Positions 11,154-22,179 of a stretch of DNA of 64,000 bases are shown here, piece by piece. A program made the position numbers and the translations under genes. Source of the DNA: Gonocerus acuteangulatus. Lineage: Eukaryota > Arthropoda > Insecta > Hemiptera > Coreidae. Below the pieces are notes generated by a model that did no database searches, was not told the DNA's origin, and saw only the letters and a list, made by a program, of their open reading frames with translations. Position 1 is the first letter of the stretch, and every line of letters begins with the position of its first letter. The stretch lies in NCBI GenBank assembly GCA_946811695.1, contig OX328130.1:71953232-72017231 (forward strand), in the 5' to 3' direction.

Positions 11154-13523
11154 AGGCATTCTATAGAATACCTAGGCAATGTGTGTAATACGATGTACAT
11201 TCTACACTTTGCCTAAACCACTCAGGCATTCTATAGAATACCTAGACAATGTGTGTAATACGATGTACATTCTACACTTTGCCTAAACCTCTCAGGCATT
11301 CTATAGAATGCCTAGGCAATGTGTGTAATACGATGTACATTCTACACTTTGCCTAAACCACTCTGGCATTCTATAGAATACCTAGGCAATGTGTGTAATA
11401 CGATGTACATTCTACACTTTGCCTAAACCACTCAGGCATTCTATAGAATACCTAGGCAATGCGTGTAATACGATGTACATTCTACACTTTGCCTAAACCA
11501 CTCAGGCATTCTATAGAATACCTAGGCAATGCGTGTAATACGATGTACATTCTACACTTTGCCTAAACCACTCAGGCATTCTATAGAATGCCTAGGCAAT
11601 GCGTGTAATACGATGTACATTTTACACTTTGCCTAAACCACTCAGGCATTCTATAGAATACCTAGGCAATGTGTGTAATACGATGTACATTCTACACTTT
11701 GCCTAAACCACTCAGGCATTCTATAGAATACCTAGGCAATGTGTGTAATACGATGTACATTCTACACTTTGCCTAAACCACTCAGGCATTCTATAGAATA
11801 CCTAGGCAATGTGTGTAATACGATGTACATTCTACACTTTGCCTAAACCACTCAGGCATTCTATAGAATACCTAGGCAATGTGTGTAATACGATGTACAT
11901 TCTACACTTTGCCTAAACCACTCAGGCATTCTATAGAATACCTAGGCAATGCGTGTAATACGATGTACATTCTACACTTTGCCTAAACCACTCAGGCATT
12001 CTATAGAATACCTAGGCAATGCGTGTAATACGATGTACATTCTACACTTTGCCTAAACCACTCAGGCATTCTATAGAATACCTAGGCAATGTGTGTAATA
12101 CGATGTACATTCTACACTTTGCCTAAACCACTCAGGCATTCTATAGAATGCCTAGGCAATGCGTGTAATACGATGTACATTCTACACTTTGCCTAAACCA
12201 CTCAGGCATTCTATAGAATACCTAGGCAATGCGTGTAATACGATGTACATTCTTCACTTTGCCTAAACCACTCAGGCATTCTATAGAATACCTAGGCAAT
12301 GCGTGTAATACGATGTACATTCTACACTTTGCCTAAACCACTCAGGCATTCTATAGAATGCCTAGGCAATGTGTGTAATACGATGTACATTCTACACTTT
12401 GCCTAAACCTCTCAGGCATTCTATAGAATACCTAGGCAATGTGTGTAATACGATGTACATTCTACACTTTGCCTAAACCACTCAGGCATTCTATAGAATA
12501 CCTAGGCAATGTGTGTAATACGATGTACATTCTACACTTTGCCTAAACCACTCAGGCATTCTATAGAATGCCTAGGCAATGTGTGTAATACGATGTACAT
12601 TCTACACTTTGCCTAAACCACTCAGGCATTCTATAGAATGCCTAGGCAATGTGTGTAATACGATGTACATTCTACACTTTGCCTAAACCACTCAGGCATT
12701 CTATAGAATACCTAGGCAATGTGCGTAATACGAGGTACATTCTACACTTTGCCTAAACCACTCAGGCATTCTATAGAATACCTAGGCAATGTGTGTAATA
12801 CGATGTACATTCTACACTTTGCCTAAACCACTCAGGCATTCTATAGAATACCTAGGCAATGTGTGTAATACGATGTACATTCTACACTTTGCCTAAACCA
12901 CTCAGGCATTCTATAGAATACCTAGGCAATGCGTGTAATACGATGTACATTCTACACTTTGCCTAAACCACTCAGGCATTCTATAGAATACCTAGGCAAT
13001 GCGTGTAATACGATGTACATTCTACACTTTGCCTAAACCACTCAGGCATTCTATAGAATACCTAGGCAATGCGTGTAATACGATGTACATTCTACACTTT
13101 GCCTAAACCACTCAGGCATTCTATAGAATACCTAGGCAATGCGTGTAATACGATGTACATTCTACACTTTGCCTAAACCACTCAGGCATTCTATAGAATG
13201 CCTAGGCAATGTGTGTAATACGATGTACATTCTACACTTTGCCTAAACCACTCAGGCATTCTATAGAATGCCTAGGCAATGTGTGTAATACGATGTACAT
13301 TCTACACTTTGCCTAAACCTCTCAGGCATTCTATAGAATACCTAGGCAATGTGTGTAATACGATGTACATTCTACACTTTGCCTAAACCACTCAGGCATT
13401 CTATAGAATACCTAGGCAATGCGTGTAATACGATGTACATTCTACACTTTGCCTAAACCACTCAGGCATTCTATAGAATACCTAGGCAATGTGTGTAATA
13501 CGATGTACATTCTACACTTAGCC
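11154..13523. repeat. 70-bp minisatellite, 34 copies, sister of the 68-bp array
   Basis: First unit at 11154 and last at 13464, spaced exactly 70 bp (33 intervals), the last one incomplete. Units begin AGGCATTCTATAGAATACCT (or ATGCCT), the same palindromic core as the 68-bp array, then continue with a different body (CAATGTGTGTAATACGATG) and end in TTTGCCTAAACCACTC. A few positions vary (GTGTG or GCGTG, ATACC or ATGCC). Confidence 0.95.
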
Positions 13524-14040
13524 TTGAAACTGGTTTTATTTATACAAAATGATAATGGTTCGGTGAATAGATTCTACGGGTGAATTCGACTGAATAAGAA
13601 TTTGCTTGTAGTTATAATTGAAGAACATTTTATGTCAATTTTAAAAATTCTATCATGTGGAGTGAATCTCAAAATAAGCATTTAACAAGTTCTAGTTTGA
13701 TATAATGTATTCATGAATGGGATCTAGTGACTTGGCAAATACTAGCAGCTGTCTCTCCATTCATGGAACAGGCTGAGTTTCGTTAATAGAAAGTTTCATT
13801 CAAGATTTCCGCCTACAGCTTCCACAAACTTCCTACGCTAACAGCCCACGTGGTCCTCTTCAAGGTACCTGCGACCAGTCCTCCCACTTGCAAAGCTTAG
13901 CATTTGCCCTAAAAATGTGTCGCCTTCGTGTTGGGCGCAGAAAACTGATTGCTGGCCAGATGGTCCAATAAACAAGGCAGTTTCCTGGTATATTTTAACT
14001 TATCTATACATACAATAAAAATTTAAAAGGAACAATAATA
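13524..14040. other. Intergenic segment, no gene seen
   Basis: Unique sequence. I see no repeat or domain. Confidence 0.4.
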
Positions 14041-14692
14041 TTGGGTGTCTTTACCAACGCAATAGCACCCAAAACAATGACTGTTAGTGGTTTTTTCCCA
14101 CTTAGTCTGTGCGTTTGTGCACGCTAATCTCTAAAACAGTTTATCCGATTTAGATGCAGTTTTTGCTAATAAATTTTGGAAAGCTTCACTTAACATTTAC
14201 TGTTCGTTTCATGTCAATTGGTTCATAAATAAAAGCGTTACCGAACATTTGATAATTATCCATATCTATATATTCTTTCTTCTGTATCCTCTATCTATGT
14301 GTATTATAATATCTATATATTCTTTCTTCTATATCCTCTATCTATGTGTATTAAAATATCTGTCCAGCTTCCAGTGATCCTTGTTGTGTTTCGCGTTGAT
14401 AATTAACAAAACCCAAGGTCAGTCGCTAAAATTTGTGGGTGTGGATCTAAGTATTAGCTGTTTTTCGCACGGTCAGCATTATGTGGTTCTGTCACGTTTT
14501 TGCAATCTAAACAGCCTGCTATGAACCCTGACGGCTATACGTCTAATATCGTGTATAGAGAAGCATTACTTTAAAATAGATTATTTTTTTAAATACACAA
14601 ACAATGGCATTTATAATCCAAAGTTGGATATTTCCAAAAAAATGCTACCTGAAGTCAGTGTTCCACGCGGACGAAATCGCGGGCACGGCTAG
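14041..14692 (+). mobile_element. Possible Helitron-like element, second family
   Basis: The right end reads GAAATCGCGGGCACGGCTAG and is followed by T, which fits a Helitron 3' terminus. Upstream phrases such as TTATCCGATTTAGATGCAG resemble the internal parts of such elements. The 5' end is not clear and the left boundary given is a guess. A short tandem duplication (TATCTATATATTCTTTCTTC type) lies at 14265-14360. Confidence 0.4.
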
Positions 14693-15193
14693 TTAACAAA
14701 TAACGTCAATGAAGTGAAATGTTTCTTTAATAAAACGTAGTTCAGCAAGTAAAAACTGTTGGATATTGAAGTTCAAATGCTAATCTAATTAATTTGTCAA
14801 GAAAATAAAAATGTTAACATTTATAAATTTAAAATATCCAGGTAATGTTTTTGTTCCACGCAAGATATTTATTTTTGTCCCAGTCGATAAAAGACAAAAC
14901 TGCTCGAGGCCAGAAAGGTTCGATGGTATTTTCGCATTAGCATTTCCATATGAAGTGAAAAATGGATTAACCCACAATTATTTAATGATAAATTTAGATT
15001 TTGTAGTACGTGAGTTTCTTGTAGTTCGAATGTGGTGTCGCCAAGATAATATTGTGGTAAACTGTATTTCTAGACAGCGTGTTCTCTGGTCCTTTGGAGT
15101 CCAGAGAATTGAGTGATTTCCGATTTTAAGCTGTGGTAGGTCTACATTTTTGAATTTTCTAGGTGATGAACTTTACATGAAGATATATACCTG

Positions 15194-15480
15194 CTAATTG
15201 CACGTATCCGTGATTCGTTGCATATTTTGGAACCAGAATAACTCATCTTCCGCTTCTAGCAAGTAATGAATCGCTTCGTTGAGAGTGGTGCTCTTCGGGA
15301 TGACGGATGTGGCGTCTACGTAGGTCTTGTGGGCTGAGTTATCTGTTTGAGGCTTATTACTGCAGTACAAGAAATATAGCAATGGGCTGAGAAAGGCACC
15401 CTGCGGTACACCAGCTTTCATAATTCTCTTCGTACTGACGGTTCCCTCCCTAGAAATGACCTGCCACAAAGACCATGTGT
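15194..15480 (-). pseudogene. LINE reverse transcriptase fragment
   Basis: The minus-strand frame contains AGVPQGAFLSPLLYFLY, the reverse-transcriptase block around the conserved PQG, preceded by SLWQVISREGTVSTKR and followed by HKTYVDATSV where the catalytic YADD-type motif is expected. The active-site equivalent reads YVDA, so one aspartate is lost. The fragment is cut on its 5' side by a (TA)n tract and stops at 15194. Family knowledge places this pattern in jockey/R1-type non-LTR retrotransposons. It is a dead fragment. Confidence 0.65.
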
Positions 15481-15481
15481 A

Positions 15482-15483
<2 letters not shown>

Positions 15484-15529
<46 letters not shown>

Positions 15530-15580
15530 TATATATATACATATATATGTGTGTGTGTGTGTATATACACACACACATAT
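15484..15580. repeat. (TA)n and (CA)n microsatellite
   Basis: TA run with minor interruptions, followed by alternating GT and AC runs to 15580. Confidence 0.85.
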
Positions 15581-16071
15581 GGATATATAAACAATTTTTC
15601 AATTACAAACGAACGGATGAATATTTTCGCATGGGGTAAACCCCCATCGACCCAAATTTACTATACGCAGCTAACAGTCAAAATAATGGTTCCCTTGCCT
15701 GGAAAATCACTATAAAACACCAAAAACTAATGATAAAACTATTAAAATAATAAAAATCGGTCTGATATTAATTGTAATATATGAACTTCTTTTAATCTGT
15801 GCTTATGAAATTTCCTATGTTACATTTATTCCTGCTGCATCGTAAAAAAAAATCCAAGTGGATGGTTGCTAATTTCATGATGTACTAAGTAATTTTCTTC
15901 TGACGTCTAAATTACCCATTGTTTCAAAAAGAATATCGGGTTTTTAACAATTTATAATATTTATTACGCTTAACGTACAATGTTTTTTGGCACCAGTGCA
16001 TAGTTGCACTCTTTCTGCCGATATCCACAAGAAAGATTAGTAGTTGTTCTTTAATTTACCACCATTTATAA
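15581..16071. other. Intergenic segment, no gene seen
   Basis: Unique AT-rich sequence leading to the target-site duplication of the PLE pair. Confidence 0.4.
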
Positions 16072-16085
16072 CATCATGTTTAATA
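16072..16085. repeat. Target-site duplication (left) of the inverted PLE pair
   Basis: CATCATGTTTAATA. The same 14 bases occur in the same orientation at 21729-21742, directly outside the right arm. Confidence 0.85.
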
Positions 16086-19020
16086 AGTACAGATGGAATG
16101 GTTGGGATTCGGCTAAATAAACCTCAATATGATTTTGTTTTAAAAAAATCTATATTTCGGACGTTTCGGCTACTCATTGGTAGCCTTCGTCAGCTAAAAT
16201 GACAAAAAAAAGAAATTAATACAGAAACAATCAAGAAAAATTTATAATTGTGATAGGTAACAGAACTATAGATACAGTTTAACTTATAACAGAACATATC
16301 GTCTTAAAATTCTTAGAATGAGTAGAATGAAAAAGAAAATAGGTACAGTAATTGATTTTAATAGTAATTAGTAACATTAATTGATTTTACAAAGAAATAA
16401 GAGAACTATATACCAATGACAAATATAGTAGCTAATAGTAACATTAATTAATTTTACAAAGAAATAAGATACTACATACCAATGGAAATGCCGAGGGGCA
16501 GAGGAAGACCAAGGTTGGCAATTAGGTAACCATTGTGAAAGTGTCTAAGGAAAAAAGGAATCTGCAAGGGGTATATGTAACTGGAAACAGCAAGAGGTGG
16601 GGGAAAACGGGCGGTAGGATCAAACAGATGTTTATGACATTTTATGACAGGAAAGGAGAAAAAGGTGTTAATGGAAGGATACCCAAGGGGCAAGGTAAAA
16701 ATCTAGGTAGGTGGTCGGGCGAGTATTTGGAAAATATTAGCGTACATAGGAGAAATGCCTTGTTGGTCAGTTTTGTAATTTATATTGTTTTTGTTTAAGT
16801 TTATGTGTACACATTCCGAGATCTGTAGTCTTTTTTTGTTACGTTGTGTAGAAAGAATTTTCGTTTCGTCGAAGTTAAAAGTGTGTTTTTGTGTAATGGC
16901 ATGTTTTGCAAGTGCAGATTTATCTATTTCTTTATTAGTGATGGTTCGTTTATGTTGTGTAAGACGTGAGTGAATGTCATTTATGGTTTCTCCTATGTAT
17001 ACACCATTACAGGAAGGGGTTTGGCAAGGGACTTGGTAAACACATCGGGTTGTATGTTCAAAAGGGATGGGATCTTTGAGTTTGGTGTAGAGGGTTTTGA
17101 GTTTGTTGGTAGTTTTCAAACCAAAGTTTAGGGAAGGGTAGGATTTTTTAATTGTCTTTGTAAGTTTATCAGTCAGTCCAGGTGTAAATGGTAGAGATCG
17201 GAACATTTGGGAACTGGGAGTTAGGGAAGAATTGGGAGAGATAGTGCTGGAAGGTTGGGATTTTACTTTTTTAACAAGGGATTTTATGAGGTTGGGGGGA
17301 AATTGGTTGCGTGCCAATATATCTGAGGCGATATTAATATTTTTATTGTGGAAGGAAGCATGGGATAGGGAGAGGACTCGGCGAAGGAGATTTCTGGCTA
17401 CATTAATCTTGAGGTGGTAAGGATGGGATGAATGAAAATTAAGTAACCGTCCCGAGTATGTGGGTTTTGTGTACCAGTCAGTAATAATAGTACCGTCAGT
17501 CTGTCTAATTAGTAAGATGTCCAAGTATGGGAGCTGTCTGTCCTGTTCTATTTCGACTGTAAATTGAAGCCTAGGGTGAAAGGAATTGAAACAGGTAAGA
17601 ATGTCTGTTAGTCTGTTTGGGTTAATCATCAGCAAAAGATCGTCTACGTATTTGCAGATGAATGAGATGTCATGGGGAAACTGTGGGACGAGGGAGTTGA
17701 GAAGATCGTTGAGAAGGATTGAGGATAAATCGGGTGCAAGACAGTTGCCCATGGCTAGACCTTCAATTTGTTTATAGAATTTCCCATCATATTTAAAAAA
17801 ACCGCTGTTAACACAAAGTTTTAGACTTTCTATAAACAGATCAAAGGATAGAGGGCTATGGAGGTGGAGGGTGGGCCAATGGTTTTCGATAATTTCTAGC
17901 GTTTTGGCTAGTGGGACGTTAGTGAATAAGGATGTGGCATCAATGGAAACTAAAATGTGGCCGTGGGGAATGGTTAGGTTGGATAATTTAGAAATTAGGT
18001 CAAAAGAATTTTTTATATCATAGGGATTATTATGGCTAAGTATTTGTAATGAGGGAAGAAGAAATTTACTGAGGCTGGAAGAGGGAGAATCTATATTGGC
18101 AATGATGGGACGAAGGGGATTACCAGGTTTGTGGATTTTGGGGAGGCCATAGGCACGCGGTGGGAGGGAATTGTGGGAAATTAAGAAGGTCTTAGTGGAT
18201 TTGTCGATTTCGTTAGAGTTAAAAAGTTTGTGAATGTGTTCGTTGAATTTTCGTTCTTGTATTTTCGTAATGTCCTTAGGAATGGGTAAGTATGTATTGG
18301 TGTCGTTGAATAAGTTGGTCATTTTTTCGTTGTATTCTGTTCTGTCCATGATGACGGTCGTGTTTCCCTTGTCGGATTTAGTACATATTATATGTTGTTC
18401 ATGTGTCCGTAAGAAAGTTTTGGTGTGTTTTAGGTCTTTGTAAAATTCAGTGGAAAGGTGGGAGTAGCTGGGAGAAGGAATTTGTAAGAAATTGGTGATG
18501 CTATTAACTACTTTAGAGCGGGTTTGGTCTTCCTCTTTACAAGGAACGGTTTGTAGTATGTATTCTACATCGGTAATTATTTTGGGAACAACAATACCTG
18601 GTGTAGGAGGTAAAGAAAATTTTTCTCCTAAACAAAGTATGTTGTTAACCTGAGGGGGGACGTTGACCGAGGAGATGTTTTTTACCCAGTTTTCGTCACC
18701 GATGGGGCGGTGAACGTGATTCTGGCGAGTTTTATTAAATTTTTGGAAAAGATTCATTTTTAACTTCGATTTTAAACTATTACAAATGTTTGAAATAAAG
18801 TTTGATATGTCATTAAACAGGTCCTGGTCAACTAACCCTCTTAAGATATTAAAGTGTGACTCTAACAATGTTTCTAAATTTTTAATTTCACAGTTTAAAT
18901 TGGCTATTTCTATATTGAGTAATTTTTTCTGGAAATGGAGTTTCGCTGTTGCAAGTTGTTTTTGAACAGGGGAGTTCAGGTCGCACGGGTTGATATGGTT
19001 GGTTGAGGTTCTAATGTGTT
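16086..19020 (-). mobile_element. Penelope-like element, left arm of a head-to-head pair
   Basis: Carries one long open frame for reverse transcriptase plus GIY-YIG endonuclease, a 3' untranslated region of about 500 bp and a hammerhead-like motif near the 3' end. The right arm (19021-21728) is an almost identical inverted copy. The left arm extends about 180 bp further toward the 5' side than the right arm, and it lacks the last roughly 30 bases of the 3' end seen there. The very high identity implies that both arms are recent. Confidence 0.9.
16155..16199 (-). ncRNA. Hammerhead-ribozyme-like motif of the left PLE arm
   Basis: Mirror copy of the motif described at 21584-21630: CTGACGA core, stem II GGCTAC with GTAGCC, GAAA, then ACGT and C. 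See that entry for the structure. Confidence 0.5.
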
Positions 19021-19021
19021 T
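16703..19021 (-). CDS. PLE reverse transcriptase with GIY-YIG endonuclease
   Basis: About 770 codons open from the arm junction to a stop at 16703; no ATG precedes the first recognisable domain, so the N-terminus is probably cut by the junction. The protein would copy element RNA into chromosomal DNA. Reverse-transcriptase blocks are visible in order: YGLPKIHKPGNPLRPI, HILVSIDATSLFTNVPL, GLAMGNCLAPDLSSILLND and the catalytic FICKYVDDLLLM (YVDD). The C-terminal GIY-YIG nuclease has CVYQVPC, then GVYIGET, then a conserved RLTQHKR region. This order is diagnostic of Penelope-like elements, whose nuclease nicks target DNA. Length is normal for the family. The frame is intact apart from the missing start, so this could be a recently active copy. 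A fragment of about 250 codons at 22.2 kb is a close relative. Confidence 0.9.
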   Translation of the reverse strand, partial: KHIRTSTNHINPCDLNSPVQKQLATAKLHFQKKLLNIEIANLNCEIKNLETLLESHFNILRGLVDQDLFNDISNFISNICNSLKSKLKMNLFQKFNKTRQNHVHRPIGDENWVKNISSVNVPPQVNNILCLGEKFSLPPTPGIVVPKIITDVEYILQTVPCKEEDQTRSKVVNSITNFLQIPSPSYSHLSTEFYKDLKHTKTFLRTHEQHIICTKSDKGNTTVIMDRTEYNEKMTNLFNDTNTYLPIPKDITKIQERKFNEHIHKLFNSNEIDKSTKTFLISHNSLPPRAYGLPKIHKPGNPLRPIIANIDSPSSSLSKFLLPSLQILSHNNPYDIKNSFDLISKLSNLTIPHGHILVSIDATSLFTNVPLAKTLEIIENHWPTLHLHSPLSFDLFIESLKLCVNSGFFKYDGKFYKQIEGLAMGNCLAPDLSSILLNDLLNSLVPQFPHDISFICKYVDDLLLMINPNRLTDILTCFNSFHPRLQFTVEIEQDRQLPYLDILLIRQTDGTIITDWYTKPTYSGRLLNFHSSHPYHLKINVARNLLRRVLSLSHASFHNKNINIASDILARNQFPPNLIKSLVKKVKSQPSSTISPNSSLTPSSQMFRSLPFTPGLTDKLTKTIKKSYPSLNFGLKTTNKLKTLYTKLKDPIPFEHTTRCVYQVPCQTPSCNGVYIGETINDIHSRLTQHKRTITNKEIDKSALAKHAITQKHTFNFDETKILSTQRNKKRLQISECVHINLNKNNINYKTDQQGISPMYANIFQILARPPT

Positions 19022-21080
19022 TAGTTGACCAGGACCTGTTTAATGACATATCAAACTTTATTTCAAACATTTGTAATAGTTTAAAATCGAAGTTAAAAAT
19101 GAATCTTTTCCAAAAATTTAATAAAACTCGCCAGAATCACGTTCACCGCCCCATCGGTGACGAAAACTGGGTAAAAAACATCTCCTCGGTCAACGTCCCA
19201 AAATAATTACCGATGTAGAATACATACTACAAACCGTTCCTTGTAAAGAGGAAGACCAAACCCGCTCTAAAGTAGTTAATAGCATCACCAATTTCTTACA
19301 AATTCCTTCTCCCAGCTACTCCCACCTTTCCACTGAATTTTACAAAGACCTAAAACACACCAAAACTTTCTTACGGACACATGAACAACATATAATATGT
19401 ACTAAATCCGACAAGGGAAACACGACCGTCATCATGGACAGAACAGAATACAACGAAAAAATGACCAACTTATTCAACGACACCAATACATACTTACCCA
19501 TTCCTAAGGACATTACGAAAATACAAGAACGAAAATTCAACGAACACATTCACAAACTTTTTAACTCTAACGAAATCGACAAATCCACTAAGACCTTCTT
19601 AATTTCCCACAATTCCCTCCCACCGCGTGCCTATGGCCTCCCCAAAATCCACAAACCTGGTAATCCCCTTCGTCCCATCATTGCCAATATAGATTCTCCC
19701 TCTTCCAGCCTCAGTAAATTTCTTCTTCCCTCATTACAAATACTTAGCCATAATAATCCCTATGATATAAAAAATTCTTTTGACCTAATTTCTAAATTAT
19801 CCAACCTAACCATTCCCCACGGCCACATTTTAGTTTCCATTGATGCCACATCCTTATTCACTAACGTCCCACTAGCCAAAACGCTAGAAATTATCGAAAA
19901 CCATTGGCCCACCCTCCACCTCCATAGCCCTCTATCCTTTGATCTGTTTATAGAAAGTCTAAAACTTTGTGTTAACAGCGGTTTTTTTAAATATGATGGG
20001 AAATTCTATAAACAAATTGAAGGTCTAGCCATGGGCAACTGTCTTGCACCCGATTTATCCTCAATCCTTCTCAACGATCTTCTCAACTCCCTCGTCCCAC
20101 AGTTTCCCCATGACATCTCATTCATCTGCAAATACGTAGACGATCTTTTGCTGATGATTAACCCAAACAGACTAACAGACATTCTTACCTGTTTCAATTC
20201 CTTTCACCCTAGGCTTCAATTTACAGTCGAAATAGAACAGGACAGACAGCTCCCATACTTGGACATCTTACTAATTAGACAGACTGACGGTACTATTATT
20301 ACTGACTGGTACACAAAACCCACATACTCGGGACGGTTACTTAATTTTCATTCATCCCATCCTTACCACCTCAAGATTAATGTAGCCAGAAATCTCCTTC
20401 GCCGAGTCCTCTCCCTATCCCATGCTTCCTTCCACAATAAAAATATTAATATCGCCTCAGATATATTGGCACGCAACCAATTTCCCCCCAACCTCATAAA
20501 ATCCCTTGTTAAAAAAGTAAAATCCCAACCTTCCAGCACTATCTCTCCCAATTCTTCCCTAACTCCCAGTTCCCAAATGTTCCGATCTCTACCATTTACA
20601 CCTGGACTGACTGATAAACTTACAAAGACAATTAAAAAATCCTACCCTTCCCTAAACTTTGGTTTGAAAACTACCAACAAACTCAAAACCCTCTACACCA
20701 AACTCAAAGATTCCATCCCTTTTGAACATACAACCCGATGTGTTTACCAAGTCCCTTGCCAAACCCCTTCCTGTAATGGTGTATACATAGGAGAAACCAT
20801 AAATGACATTCACTCACGTCTTACACAACATAAACGAACCATCACTAATAAAGAAATAGATAAATCTGCACTTGCAAAACATGCCATTACACAAAAACAC
20901 ACTTTTAACTTCGACGAAACGAAAATTCTTTCTACACAACGTAACAAAAAAAGACTACAGATCTCGGAATGTGTACACATAAACTTAAACAAAAACAATA
21001 TAAATTACAAAACTGACCAACAAGGCATTTCTCCTATGTACGCTAATATTTTCCAAATACTCGCCCGACCACCTACCTAG
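19022..21080 (+). pseudogene. PLE reverse transcriptase/GIY-YIG, frameshifted copy
   Basis: Relative to the left arm, 73 bp are missing after the codons for SSVNVP (breakpoint near 19199). The deleted segment in the left arm (18584-18656) is bounded by GGG/CCC, consistent with microhomology deletion. Because 73 is not a multiple of three, the N-terminal frame hits TAA at 19204. Downstream the frame is open from about 19200 to 21080 and keeps the YVDD reverse transcriptase (near codon 233 counted from the ATG at 19434) and the GIY-YIG domain (near codons 436-470). The only other protein difference that I noticed is P to S in KDPIPFEH. Confidence 0.85.
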
Positions 21081-21583
21081 ATTTTTACCTTGCCCCTTGG
21101 GTATCCTTCCATTAACACCTTTTTCTCCTTTCCTGTCATAAAATGTCATAAACATCTGTTTGATCCTACCGCCCGTTTTCCCCCACCTCTTGCTGTTTCC
21201 AGTTACATATACCCCTTGCAGATTCCTTTTTTCCTTAGACACTTTCACAATGGTTACCTAATTGCCAACCTTGGTCTTCCTCTGCCCCTCGGCATTTCCA
21301 TTGGTATGTAGTATCTTATTTCTTTGTAAAATTAATTAATGTTACTATTAGCTACTATATTTGTCATTGGTATATAGTTCTCTTATTTCTTTGTAAAATC
21401 AATTAATGTTACTAATTACTATTAAAATCAATTACTGTACCTATTTTCTTTTTCATTCTACTCATTCTAAGAATTTTAAGACGATATGTTCTGTTATAAG
21501 TTAAACTGTATCTATAGTTCTGTTACCTATCACAATTATAAATTTTTCTTGATTGTTTCTGTATTAATTTCTTTTTTTTTGTC

Positions 21584-21630
21584 ATTTTAGCTGACGAAGG
21601 CTACCAATGAGTAGCCGAAACGTCCGAAAT
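21584..21630 (+). ncRNA. Hammerhead-ribozyme-like motif in PLE 3' region
   Basis: Core CTGACGA at 21591-21597, one extra A, stem II GGCTAC (21599-21604) with GTAGCC (21611-21616), then GAAA (21617-21620). The last A begins a self-complementary ACGT (21620-21623) that could form stem III between two molecules, followed by C (21624) in the cleavage position. Stem I pairs G21590 with C21625 and TTT (21586-21588) with AAA (21627-21629) around one A-G mismatch. PLEs are known to carry hammerhead motifs in their terminal repeats. The extra base after the core departs from the textbook structure, so activity is uncertain. Confidence 0.55.
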
Positions 21631-21728
21631 ATAGATTTTTTTAAAACAAAATCATATTGAGGTTTATTTAGCCGAATCCCAACCATTCCATCTGTACTTA
21701 TCACCTCGACGGCTAACTATCTAATCAT

Positions 21729-21742
21729 CATCATGTTTAATA
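21729..21742. repeat. Target-site duplication (right) of the inverted PLE pair
   Basis: CATCATGTTTAATA, direct repeat of 16072-16085. Confidence 0.85.
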
Positions 21743-22167
21743 TAATATAGATGATTACTCATTATACCCCCTAAATTTATTTTGAGGCACCCGGTACATC
21801 CTCAGTCGGTTAGCACATATTATATGGGGATCGAATCTCTACTTGGATAAAGGATGTTGCTAGCACATATAATAACTAAAATGCCCCTCAAAAGAGCGAA
21901 TAATCCTTTAAAAAAAACTGCAACGGTACGGAGTATTGCGGGTTTGCCTTCAATCTATTAGGCAGTATGGTGTTATGCAAAATAGCATTCGGCGAATTGA
22001 AGGCGATTTATGAGAGATTTTATACCGCCAAGCCTCTAACAATCAACACTGGTATATTGCTTGATATTGCTACACGGACGGAATTTTAGTATCCAGAGAG
22101 AGAATTATTTGGGCATCAGAAATTTGAACACAAATCTTAAAGAAACAGATCAGCGAAATTCGAAAAT
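21743..22167. other. Intergenic segment between PLE insertions
   Basis: I see no gene. A plus-strand open frame that begins at 22061 runs from this flank into the third PLE copy by chance; its first 40 or so residues are not PLE sequence. Confidence 0.6.
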
Positions 22168-22179
22168 ATCTTTTAAACC
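22168..22179. repeat. Target-site duplication (left) of third PLE copy
   Basis: ATCTTTTAAACC, repeated directly at 23435-23446. Confidence 0.85.

Larger units (their letters stand above)
19021..21728 (+). mobile_element. Penelope-like element, right arm of a head-to-head pair
   Basis: Starts inside the coding region at the words AGTTGACCAGGACCTG, which occur in inverted form near 18826-18841. It runs through the coding region, 3' UTR, hammerhead-like motif and 3' end (CACCTCGACGGCTAACTATC). It has a 73-bp deletion relative to the left arm. The 14-bp direct repeat abuts its end, and none separates the two arms. Confidence 0.9.

Noticed and set aside
8232..13523. CRISPR-like array (regular palindromic repeats)
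   Set aside because: Units are head-to-tail with no unique spacers, and the surrounding elements are eukaryotic. These are minisatellites.
14811..15116. 101-codon open frame
   Set aside because: No recognisable domain and no supporting context; kept out of the gene list.
22061..22179. N-terminal extension of the third PLE copy
   Set aside because: These codons lie outside the 12-bp target-site duplication, so they are flanking DNA in frame by chance.
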